From: Desulfovibrio sp.
GTDB taxonomy: Bacteria; Desulfobacterota; Desulfovibrionia; Desulfovibrionales; Desulfovibrionaceae
Assembly (NCBI GenBank): GCA_022837365.1
Contig: JALHHV010000214.1
Coordinates: 1-6,309 of the forward strand
Length of the DNA stretch: 6,309 nucleotides
Direction: 5' to 3'
The notes below the pieces were generated by a model. It was not told the DNA's origin. It saw only the letters and a program-made list of their open reading frames with translations, and ran no database searches. Positions 1-5,878 of the stretch are shown one piece after another (positions within the stretch are counted from its first letter, which is position 1; every line of letters starts with the position of its first letter). The translations under genes were made by a program, and so were the position numbers.

Positions 1-272
1 CCGATCTGGACGTTCACGTGGACGGCAGGCGGCTGTTCATCACCGGCCGCATGCACGCCTCGCCGCAGGACAAGGGCCGGGGCTGGCACCGCATGGAGCG
101 CAAGTCCGGCACCTTCAGGCGCATTCTGGTGCTGCCGGACGATGCGGTGGCCGAAGGCGTGTCCACGTCCCTCAAGGACGGCGTGCTGACCGTGAGCATT
201 CCCCGCGCCTCGTCCGAAGAGTGCGTATGGGTGTCCGGCGAGGATGCGCCGCGCGCCGGCTGCCACGCCTGA
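1..272 (+). CDS. hsp20: Hsp20/alpha-crystallin small heat-shock protein, C-terminal part (5' end outside the window)
   Basis: This is a ribosome-independent holdase chaperone of the small heat-shock family, which binds unfolding cytoplasmic proteins as oligomers. The frame is open from base 3 and ends at TGA 270-272, so about 89 residues of the C-terminal half are visible. Seen: the alpha-crystallin domain pattern of beta strands, with LDVHVDGRRLFITG, then an MERKSGTFRR segment, LVLPDDAV, and the hallmark LKDGVLTVSIPR strand. The tail after this is short, has a Cys (EECVWV) and lacks an obvious I-x-I/V anchoring motif, which is slightly unusual. GTG at 18 is inside the domain and is not a credible start; the true start lies upstream of the window. 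A strong terminator at 446-476 ends the unit. The family call is secure; which Hsp20 paralogue it is cannot be told. Confidence 0.9.
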   Translation, partial: DLDVHVDGRRLFITGRMHASPQDKGRGWHRMERKSGTFRRILVLPDDAVAEGVSTSLKDGVLTVSIPRASSEECVWVSGEDAPRAGCHA

Positions 273-445
273 CCGGGGCCGCGCCTGACCGGAACCGCGC
301 ACCGTCCGCCGGGCCGCACTGGCACCCCGGCGGGCACATCCCCCTCCCGCCCCACGCTGGCGGAATCCCGTCCGGCAGCCGATGGCGACCGGCGGCCGGG
401 GTCCTGTCCAACGCATCGGGGCACCGGGGACACTCGCCACGCCCG

Positions 446-476
446 ACGGCGGAGGGGCCATCCCCTCCGCCGTTTT
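446..476 (+). terminator. Rho-independent terminator after the hsp20 gene
   Basis: A perfect 12-bp GC-rich stem (446-457 pairing with 462-473) encloses a 4-nt loop (CCAT, 458-461) and runs into TTTT at 473-476. The T-run lies on the + strand side only, so it ends + strand transcription coming from the hsp20 gene and insulates the flavodiiron gene downstream. The other bases between 273 and 657 hold no credible gene. Confidence 0.85.
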
Positions 477-540
477 CCGCGCCGCCTCCCGGCCGGGGCG
501 CCCGCCACGCCCCCTTGCCCGCCGGGCCATCCCGGCCCGG

Positions 541-546
541 TTGACA
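541..546 (+). promoter_or_regulatory. Possible -35 element upstream of the flavodiiron gene
   Basis: An exact TTGACA hexamer lies 112 bases before the flavodiiron start codon and after the hsp20 terminator, where a promoter is expected. No convincing -10 hexamer lies 16-18 bases downstream; the closest T/A-rich match (TATCCT at 556-561) is far too near. The call is therefore weak and rests on one hexamer and its position. Confidence 0.25.
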
Positions 547-657
547 GCTGCCGCGTATCCTGCCAGCCTGACACCATCGGCAATCCCCTTTTTCACCCTT
601 CCGCGTCACGCGGCGCTGCCGGAAGGGTGCGCCACGCGCGCCGCACGGAGGCAGGCC

Positions 658-1851
658 ATGCAACTGACCGACCGCGTCCACTGGGTGGGCAAGATCGACT
701 GGGAACTGCGCACGTTCCACGGGCAGGAATATTCCACCCACAAGGGCTCCAGCTACAACGCCTATCTGGTGCGCGACCCCGGCGGCCGCACCGCGCTCAT
801 CGAAACGGTGTGGGGTCCGTACGCCCGCGAATTCGTGGCCAACCTGGCGCGGGTGGTGGATCTTTCGTCCATCGACTACGTCATCGCCAACCACGGCGAG
901 CCGGACCACAGTGGTTCGCTGCCGGAACTGATGCGCCACATCCCCAAGGTGCCGGTGTACTGCTCGGCCAACGGGGTGAAGTCGCTGAAGGGCCAGTACC
1001 ACGCGGACTGGGACTTCCGGGTGATGCGCACCGGCGACACACTGTCGCTGGGCAGCTGCGAGCTGGTGTTCGTGGAAATGCCCATGCTCCACTGGCCCGA
1101 TTCCATGATGTGCTACCTGACCGGCGAGAACGTGCTGTTCAGCAACGACGCCTTCGGCCAGCACTACGCCTCGGAACTGATGTTCGCGGATCTGGTGGAC
1201 GAGTGCGAACTGTGGGCCGAGGCCATCAAGTACTACGCCAACATCCTGACCCCGTTCAGCCCGCTGGTGACGAAAAAGATCGACGAAGTGCTGGCGCTGG
1301 GCCTGGCCGTGGACATGATCTGCCCCAGCCACGGGGTGATCTGGCGCAAGGACCCGTTGCAGATCGTGCGGCGCTACCAGGAATGGGCGGCCAACTACGC
1401 CGAGCACCAGCTGAGCGTGGTGTACGACACCATGTGGAACTCCACCCGGCGCATGGCCGAGGCCATCGCCGCCGGGGCCGCGCAGGCGGACCCGACGCTG
1501 ACGGTGAAGCTGTTCAACTCCGGCCTGGTGGACAAGAACGACATCATCACCCAGATCTTCCGGTCCAAGGTGCTGGCCGTGGGCTCGCCCACGGTGAACC
1601 GGGGCGTCCTGACCTCGGTGGCGGGCCTGCTGGAAGAGGTTGAAGGGCTGAAGTTCCGGGGCAAGAAGGCCGCCGCCTTCGGCTCGTACGGCTGGAGCGG
1701 CGAATCGCCCAAGGTGCTGGCCGAACGGCTGGCCAAGTGCGGCTTCTCGCAGGTGGGCGACCCGACCCGCGAGGCGTGGAACCCCGACGACGAAGGGCTG
1801 GAGCGCTGCCGCGCCCTGGGCCGCCAGTTGGCGGAGGCCGCCAAGGAATAG
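658..1851 (+). CDS. fprA: Class A flavodiiron protein (FprA / rubredoxin:oxygen oxidoreductase family)
   Basis: This cytoplasmic two-domain enzyme of 397 residues reduces O2 to water and/or NO to N2O, with electrons normally supplied by rubredoxin. Seen: an N-terminal metallo-beta-lactamase-like domain (about 1-250) with the diiron ligands H79-x-E81-x-D83-H84, H145 (MLHWPDSM), D164 (SNDAFGQH) and H225 (CPSHGVIW), all present. A flavodoxin-like domain (about 253-397) follows, with the FMN phosphate loop YDTMWNST (257-264), VGSPT, and the GSYGWSGES loop. The length fits the family core, and there is no C-terminal rubredoxin or flavin-reductase extension, so an external donor is needed. ATG 658 is chosen because CGGAGG (646-651) sits 6 nt upstream; the same frame is open further 5' but reads as low-complexity intergenic DNA. 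The gene lies alone between two terminators. Whether O2 or NO is the main substrate cannot be read from sequence. Confidence 0.95.
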   Translation: MQLTDRVHWVGKIDWELRTFHGQEYSTHKGSSYNAYLVRDPGGRTALIETVWGPYAREFVANLARVVDLSSIDYVIANHGEPDHSGSLPELMRHIPKVPVYCSANGVKSLKGQYHADWDFRVMRTGDTLSLGSCELVFVEMPMLHWPDSMMCYLTGENVLFSNDAFGQHYASELMFADLVDECELWAEAIKYYANILTPFSPLVTKKIDEVLALGLAVDMICPSHGVIWRKDPLQIVRRYQEWAANYAEHQLSVVYDTMWNSTRRMAEAIAAGAAQADPTLTVKLFNSGLVDKNDIITQIFRSKVLAVGSPTVNRGVLTSVAGLLEEVEGLKFRGKKAAAFGSYGWSGESPKVLAERLAKCGFSQVGDPTREAWNPDDEGLERCRALGRQLAEAAKE

Positions 1852-1888
1852 CCGGACGCCATAACTGCCGGACGCCATAACTGCCGGA
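1851..1888 (+). repeat. 16-bp tandem repeat at the flavodiiron stop codon
   Basis: The unit GCCGGACGCCATAACT occurs twice without mismatch (1851-1866 and 1867-1882), and a third partial copy (GCCGGA) follows at 1883-1888. The first base of the array is the last base of the TAG stop. It probably arose by slippage duplication; no function is evident. Confidence 0.85.
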
Positions 1889-1899
1889 TGCGCGACGCC

Positions 1900-1933
1900 A
1901 CGGGGCGCGGGACAGGAAGCCCGCGTCCCGTTT
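1900..1933 (+). terminator. Probable Rho-independent terminator after the flavodiiron gene
   Basis: A 12-bp stem (1900-1911 with 1920-1931, one G-U pair at 1905/1926) encloses an 8-nt loop (ACAGGAAG). It runs into TTT at 1931-1933, then CCGTT. The U-tract is short, but position and stem strength fit termination of flavodiiron transcription. Confidence 0.65.
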
Positions 1934-1942
1934 CCGTTCCGG

Positions 1943-1971
1943 GCGGCGCGGCGGCGAACCTGCCGCGCCGC
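1943..1971. other. GC-rich inverted repeat without a T-run
   Basis: Ten bases at 1943-1952 (GCGGCGCGGC) are perfectly complementary to 1962-1971, with a 9-nt loop. No T-tract follows on either strand, so this is not a typical terminator. It may simply reflect base composition or add to the structured intergenic region between the flavodiiron and methyltransferase genes. Confidence 0.4.
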
Positions 1972-2066
1972 GCTCGTTGACGGCACGCCGCGCCGCCCCT
2001 ATGACAACCACGGGCAGCCGCATCCGCCGGGCACGCCACACGGACCGGCCCGCGCCGACACCGCAA

Positions 2067-2082
2067 CCTCCTTCACGAGGAA
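2067..2082 (+). promoter_or_regulatory. Shine-Dalgarno site of the methyltransferase, with a facing anti-SD-like sequence
   Basis: GAGGAA at 2077-2082 is the ribosome binding site that fixes the ATG at 2086. Just upstream, CCTC at 2067-2070 (within ACCTCCTT, identical to the anti-SD end of 16S rRNA) can pair with GAGG 2077-2080 across a 6-nt loop. This would partly hide the site. The stem is only 4 bp, so any effect on translation is speculative. Confidence 0.4.
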
Positions 2083-2085
2083 CCC

Positions 2086-3210
2086 ATGCACCGCCGCACG
2101 CCGCCTTTCGCAGGCGATTCCTGCGCCGCCGGACTCGGCCCGGCGGAACGGGCGCTCGTCGCCCGCGCCGTGCGCGACCGATTCATTTCCGTGGCCCAGG
2201 GGCCGGAAGGCAAGTTCCGCTACCCGGTGGGCGACGCCGGGCTGGCCGGGCTGGGCTACGACGGGGCGCTCACCGGCCGCCTGCCCGCCGGTGTGCGCGC
2301 GCATTTCTGCGGGGTGGGCAACCCCTTCGCGGCCGTGGACGCCTGCGTGTGGCCTCCGGTGTGCTTCCTGCCGGAACCGGACCATGCGGAGCAGGTGTCC
2401 GCCTCGGGCAGCGGCGTACCGGGCGACATGTTCAACGACATGCCGGACGCGGAACTGGATGCCCCGGTATATTTTGGCGTCCGCTTTGACGACGGGTCCC
2501 CCGCCGCGCCGCATGGCGGCACCCCGGACACCGTCCCCCATGACCGCTGCCTGCCGCCGGAACTGGCCGCCTGCCCGGTGCGCCCCGGCGACGCCGTGCT
2601 GGACGTGGGCTGCGGCGCGGGGGTGGACACCCTGTGCGCCGCCTTGCTGGCCGGACCCGGCGGCGCGGTGACCGGGGCCGACGCCAGCCCGCACATGCTG
2701 GACCGCGCCCGCGCCAATCTTGCCGCCATGGACGACGCCATTGCCCCCGCGCACCACGCCCCGAAACAGTCCGCCCCCGTACGCTTCGTGGAGACCGGGG
2801 CGGAACGCCTGCCCTTTGCCTCCGGCAGCTTCGACGTGGTCATTTCCAACGGGGTGTTCAGCCTGGTGGTGGACAAGCCCGCCGCATTGCGCGAAATCCA
2901 CAGGGTGCTGCGGCCCGGCGGCCGCCTGCGCCTGGCCGACCAGATACTGGACGGCCCCGCCCCGCAGGGCCCGGACGTGGTGTCCTGCTGGTTCCGCTGA
3001 CAGGGCGGCGCGGTACCGGGAACGGTGTTCCTGGCCATGCTCCGCGAGGCGGGATTCCACGATGCGGCCTGCATCGGCCGCACCGGCCATCGCAGTTCGT
3101 CCGTCACCGAAGGCGCGCTGTTCGCCGCCACCAAACCGGAAAAATGGCCCGGCCCGCGCCGTTGCGCGCCGCAGCCGGCACACACCATTGCATCACGGGA
3201 GCAACGCACC
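2086..3210 (+). CDS. ArsM/AS3MT-like SAM methyltransferase, probable selenoprotein (in-frame UGA at codon 305)
   Basis: This is a class I SAM-dependent methyltransferase of the arsenite methyltransferase-like group, expected to methylate arsenite or a related soft-metal substrate in the cytoplasm. Seen: N-terminal YPVGDAGLAGLGYD and FCGVGNPF (74-81), an unusual insertion of about 80 residues (82-164), SAM motif I VLDVGCGAGVDT (171-182), acidic D199, LPFASGSFDVVISN (242-255), and the HRVLRPGG motif (272-279). These resemble AS3MT blocks such as VVSNCVINLV. TGA 2998-3000 ends the conventional ORF (304 residues), but the same frame continues with the family's C-terminal portion: QGGAVP, LAMLREAGF, and GALFAATKPE to about residue 352. 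The TGA replaces the Cys of the AS3MT motif C-x-G-G-A (human Cys156), so Sec is inferred. The start is set by GAGGA at 2077-2081. No stop separates it from csaA; the end is drawn at the csaA ATG, although readthrough would run to 3576. Alternative: a recent nonsense mutation. Substrate and Sec insertion are inferred. Confidence 0.8.
2998..3000 (+). other. In-frame UGA, probable selenocysteine codon
   Basis: The TGA at codon 305 lies in the context SCWFR-U-QGGAV. Family homology continues in the same frame on both sides, and in AS3MT-type enzymes this site holds a conserved As(III)-binding Cys (GECLGGAL in human AS3MT). Sec in place of a redox or metal-binding Cys is the classic selenoprotein pattern. 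Confidence 0.7.
3012..3036 (+). promoter_or_regulatory. Candidate bacterial SECIS hairpin
   Basis: An 8-bp upper stem (3016-3023 with 3027-3034, one G-U pair) carries a GGU apical loop (3024-3026). A UA bulge (3014-3015) and two further G-C pairs (3012-3013 with 3035-3036) lie below it. Twenty-three bases separate the UGA from the loop, within the roughly 16-37 nt range given for bacterial SECIS elements, and a G among the first loop bases plus a bulged U recall the E. coli fdhF element (loop GGUC, bulged U). The pairing was done by hand. GC-rich DNA forms hairpins easily, so the support comes from the combination with the UGA position. SelB would be the expected ligand. Confidence 0.6.
3142..3210 (+). 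other. Open readthrough segment joining the methyltransferase to csaA
   Basis: After the natural end of the methyltransferase fold (about GALFAATKPE) the frame stays open for 23 codons (KWPGPRRCAP... to ...SREQRT) and enters csaA in phase. The segment looks like translated leader DNA: it contains the csaA ribosome binding site (GGGAG, 3197-3201) and shows no domain character. A run of five A (3140-3144) sits at its start; one extra base there would instead end the methyltransferase at TGA 3212-3214, overlapping the csaA ATG as ATGA. Either a real fusion linker or a missing base is possible. Confidence 0.5.
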
Positions 3211-3576
3211 ATGACCACCCCCGCCGCCGCATCCGGCCTGCCCGCCATCACCTGGGACGACTTCGAGAAGGTGGAACTGCGCACCGGCACCATCGTGCAG
3301 GTGGAGGAATTTCCGGAAGCCCGCAGCCCCGCGTGGAAGGTGTGGGCCGACTTCGGGCCGGGCATCGGCGTGCTGAAGTCCAGCGCGCGCATCACCCACC
3401 TGTACGAAGCGGGCGACCTGCTGGGCCGCCAGATCGTGGGGGTGGTGAACTTTCCGCCCCGGCAGATCGGGCCGTTCCGCTCGGAATTCCTGGTCACCGG
3501 CTTCGCGCAGGCAGACGGCAGCGTGGTGCTGGCCGTGCCGGAACGGCCGGTAGCCAACGGCCTGAAACTGGCCTAG
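3211..3576 (+). CDS. csaA: CsaA-type tRNA-binding-domain protein (putative chaperone)
   Basis: This small cytoplasmic protein of 121 residues is a single OB-fold tRNA-binding domain of the CsaA family. Family members form homodimers, have been reported to act as export-related chaperones, and resemble the C-terminal domain of methionyl-tRNA synthetase. Seen: FEKVELRTGTIVQVEEFPEARSP, WADFGPGIGVLKSSARIT, the family signature VVNFPPRQIGPFRSEFLV, and the C-terminal end NGLKLA, covering the family's full length. ATG 3211 is preceded by GGGAG (3197-3201) with a 9-nt gap, so it can be translated independently. The upstream frame is also open all the way from the methyltransferase UGA, which means a fused form is possible if that UGA is read through. 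Family assignment is very secure; the cellular role is known only from other bacteria. Confidence 0.93.
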   Translation: MTTPAAASGLPAITWDDFEKVELRTGTIVQVEEFPEARSPAWKVWADFGPGIGVLKSSARITHLYEAGDLLGRQIVGVVNFPPRQIGPFRSEFLVTGFAQADGSVVLAVPERPVANGLKLA

Positions 3577-4458
3577 ACCCGGCGGGATCTCGATATCATC
3601 TTTCGTATTTCAAGGTTTTTTCATGACCAGTGAACCCCGCATCCCCGCCGCCACGGCTGCCGACGCCCAACCAGCCCGGCCCGACCGGCCCGTCCGCTAC
3701 GTCATGGGCGTGGACACCGGCGGTACCTGTACCGACGCCGTGCTGGTGGACGCCGCCACCCGCCGGGTGGTGGCATCGGCCAAGCGGCCCACCACCCACC
3801 ACGACCTGGGCCGGGGCATGGCCGGGGCCCCGCGTCCGGCCTGCCCGCCAGCGCCGTGGACCTGGTCTCCGTGTCCACCACCCTGGCCACCAACGCCGTG
3901 GTGGAAGGGCAGGGGGCCGAGGTGGGGCTGTTCATCATCGGCTACGCCGGGCGCATCACCGTGCCCTGCGCGTCCATGGACGCCATCCCCGGCGGCCACA
4001 GGCTGGACGGCTCGGAAGAGGCCCCGCTGGCCCTCGACCGGCTGGTGGACTCCATCCGCCTGATGAAGGACCGGGTGGACGCCTACGCCGTGTGCGGCAT
4101 GATGAGCTTCGTCAATCCGGCCCACGAACTGGTGGCGGAGCGGGCCATCGGCATGGTGGACCCCAAGCCGGTGTTCTGCTCGCACCTGGCCAGCTCGCGC
4201 GCGGGCATGAAGGAGCGCGCGGCCACGGCGGTGCTCAACGCCCGGCTGCTGCCGGTGATGCGCCGCTTTCTGGACGGGGTGCGCACCGCGCTGGAAGACC
4301 TTGGCATCGCCGCCCCCGTGCTGGTGGTGCGCGGCGACGCCACGGCCATGCCCATGGACGCGGCCCTGCGCAACGCCTCGGCCACCGTGGCCAGCGGCCC
4401 GGCCGCCATGGCCGGGTACGGCGCGGCATTTGCCGCGCAACTGCCGGATGGTGACGGA

Positions 4459-4482
4459 GGAGCGAACAGGGGAGCGAACAGA
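4459..4482 (+). repeat. 12-bp tandem duplication inside the hydantoinase gene
   Basis: GGAGCGAACAGG (4459-4470) is followed directly by GGAGCGAACAGA (4471-4482), 11 of 12 bases identical. It is in frame and encodes GANRGANR in a Gly/Ala-rich stretch just before the second nucleotide-binding block. Confidence 0.8.
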
Positions 4483-4930
4483 GACGGGGCAACGCCGGGC
4501 GCGGCCCCCGGCTCGGCTGAGGGTGCGGCGCCAGACACGCCGCCCCCGCCGGACGCCCTCATCGTGGACGTGGGCGGCACCACCACCGACGTCACCTTGT
4601 TGCGCCGGGGCCGTCCGGTGATCCAGGCCGACGGCATGGTGGTGGGCGACTGGGAAACCCACGTGAAGGCGGTGGAAATGTTCACCGTGGGCGTGGGCGG
4701 CGACAGCCTGGTGCGGCCCCTGGTGCGGCCCGAGGCCGACGGCGCGCTGTCCGTGGGGCCGCAGCGCGTGGTGCCGCTGTGCATGGCCGGTCCCCTGCCC
4801 GACCCGGCGGAATGGCTGCGGCCCGGCGGCCGGGCGCGGTGCATCTGTCCGGCGCGCCGCGAGGGCGCATGCGGCGGGCCCGACGGCACGGACAGCGGCG
4901 GACACGGCGCGCCACCCGCACAGGGCGCAC

Positions 4931-4957
4931 CGTCCCCACCGTCCCCACCTTCCCCAC
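4931..4957 (+). repeat. 9-bp tandem repeat encoding a Pro/Ser linker
   Basis: CGTCCCCAC is present twice exactly (4931-4939, 4940-4948), with a third copy carrying one change (CTTCCCCAC, 4949-4957). In frame it encodes PSPPSPPSPPS, a flexible linker ahead of the winged-helix-like segment of the hydantoinase-family protein. Confidence 0.85.
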
Positions 4958-5172
4958 CATCTGGGGACGCCGCCGAACGCGCGGTGCTGGACCATCTGCG
5001 CGCCCATGGCCCCACCCCGGCGGGCGACCTGCTGCGCGCGTTGCGCCTGCCGGAAAGCACGCTGGAGCGGGCCGTGGACAGGCTGGTGCGCCAGCGCGCC
5101 GTGCAGGTGGCCGGGTTCACCCCCACCGACGCCCTGCACGTGCTGGGCCTGCTGGATCTTTCCGGACTATCC

Positions 5173-5205
5173 GATCTGGCCGATCTGGCCGATCTGGCCG
5201 ATCTG
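5173..5205 (+). repeat. 9-bp tandem repeat encoding Asp-Leu-Ala units
   Basis: GATCTGGCC occurs three times exactly (5173-5181, 5182-5190, 5191-5199), followed by a partial fourth copy (GATCTG). In frame it encodes DLADLADLADL in the hydantoinase-family protein. Period-9 copy changes would not disturb the frame, so the number may vary between strains. Confidence 0.9.
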
Positions 5206-5650
5206 CCGACCGGGGCGGGCAACACCGCCGCCGCGCTGGCCGGGGCGCGGGCGCTGGCCGCGCTGCTGCCGCCCGTTGCAACGGACGAGGGCGCGCGGCC
5301 CAACACCCCGCAGGACGCGGCCCGCGCCGTGCTGGCCACCGCCAGCCGGCGCATAGAAGACGCCGTGGTCCAGCACGTGGCCCGGCGCGAGGTGGGAGGC
5401 AACTTCGCGGCCTATCTGGCCCAGCGGCGCCGGCATGCGCTGCTGCGCGTCAACGTAGCGCTGGGGGTGCCCATGGTGGGCATCGGCGCGGCGTCGCGCC
5501 ATCTGCTGCCCGCCGTGGCGCGGGCGCTGTCCACCACGGTGACCTTTCCCGGCCGCTACGACGTGGGCAACGCCCTGGGCGCGGCCCTGCTGGCGCTGGG
5601 CGACGGTGCGGACAACGGCGGTACGGCGGAAACGGCGTAGTCGCGGCAAC

Positions 5651-5672
5651 ACGGGCGGCATCAGCCGCCCGT
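5651..5672. other. Perfect inverted repeat just after the hydantoinase stop
   Basis: ACGGGCGGC (5651-5659) and GCCGCCCGT (5664-5672) form a perfect 9-bp stem with a 4-nt loop (ATCA), 10 bases after the TAG. No T-run follows on either strand. It could still slow or end transcription or protect the 3' end of the message, but it does not meet the intrinsic-terminator pattern. Confidence 0.5.
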
Positions 5673-5675
5673 CCC

Positions 5676-5697
5676 GCGCCATTCACGCGCCATTCAC
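5676..5697 (+). repeat. 11-bp tandem direct repeat, intergenic
   Basis: GCGCCATTCAC is repeated exactly (5676-5686, 5687-5697) between the hydantoinase gene and the last gene. No binding-protein motif is recognised. The rest of the interval to 5878 shows no gene or clear promoter. Confidence 0.75.
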
Positions 5698-5878
5698 CCA
5701 CCGTCCGTACACCGCCGTCTTGACGCGCACCGCCCTTTCGGCGCACCGTCACCGGGCAGGACGCGGAGCCGGGCTCGCTCACTGCGGCATGCGGCCCACC
5801 GGTCCGGCACTTCCGGCCTGGCACACGCAACCACCGTCACGCACCACCGCCGCCACGCGGCGCGCAAGGATACGCCCC

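Larger units (their letters stand above)
3623..5640 (+). pseudogene. Hydantoinase/oxoprolinase-family protein, interrupted by one frameshift near 3832
   Basis: This is an ATP-dependent hydantoinase A / oxoprolinase family protein of the actin-like ATPase fold; family members hydrolyse hydantoins or 5-oxoproline, though this member's substrate is unknown. Seen in the first frame (from ATG 3623): GVDTGGTCTDAVL (phosphate loop, residues 29-41), then AKRPTTHHDLGRGMAGA. In the second frame (from about 3832): GLPASAVDLVSV, STTLATNA, a second nucleotide-binding block VDVGGTTTDVTLL, VGVGGDSLV, a winged-helix-like stretch (AERAVLDHL...LERAVDRLV), FTPTDALHVLG, and the C-terminal IGIGA-type VGIGAASRHLLP. 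Restoring one base around CCCCGCG (3828-3834) gives 673 codons (672 residues plus stop) and a smooth GAPASGLPAS join. No other lesion is seen, so this may be a sequencing error or a very young mutation. The start has only a weak AAGG (3612-3615). Low-complexity insertions lie near residues 280-310, 420-447 and 516-530. GTG 3856 could restart a truncated protein, but without the first phosphate loop. Confidence 0.8.

Noticed and set aside
320..334. TGGCAC resembling the first half of a sigma-54 promoter
   Set aside because: The second half (TTGC five bases on) is absent.
172..1986. Very long minus-strand open frame (604 codons) across the flavodiiron gene
   Set aside because: It lies opposite a secure gene, is rich in His/Arg/Gly/Pro typical of a high-GC antisense shadow, and shows no domain.
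2998..3000. TGA as the true end of the methyltransferase
   Set aside because: The conserved C-terminal part of the family follows in the same frame, and the codon sits on a conserved Cys position. A nonsense mutation remains possible but explains less.
3001..3210. Independent small gene, with csaA starting at GTG 3025
   Set aside because: The sequence before ATG 3211 is the methyltransferase C-terminus plus leader; CsaA proteins begin near the 3211 start, which has its own ribosome site.
1999..3557. Minus-strand open frames opposite the methyltransferase and csaA
   Set aside because: Composition is that of GC-driven shadows. A perfect AAGGAGG on the minus strand at 2073-2067 is only the complement of the anti-SD-like sequence and has no properly spaced start.
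3594..3621. TATCAT hexamer and a T6 run just before the hydantoinase start, as promoter or terminator
   Set aside because: No -35 match at proper spacing, and no stem precedes the T-run. The stretch is only locally AT-rich.
3697..5402. Long minus-strand open frames across the hydantoinase gene
   Set aside because: They are antisense to conserved ATPase motifs and have no recognisable features of their own.
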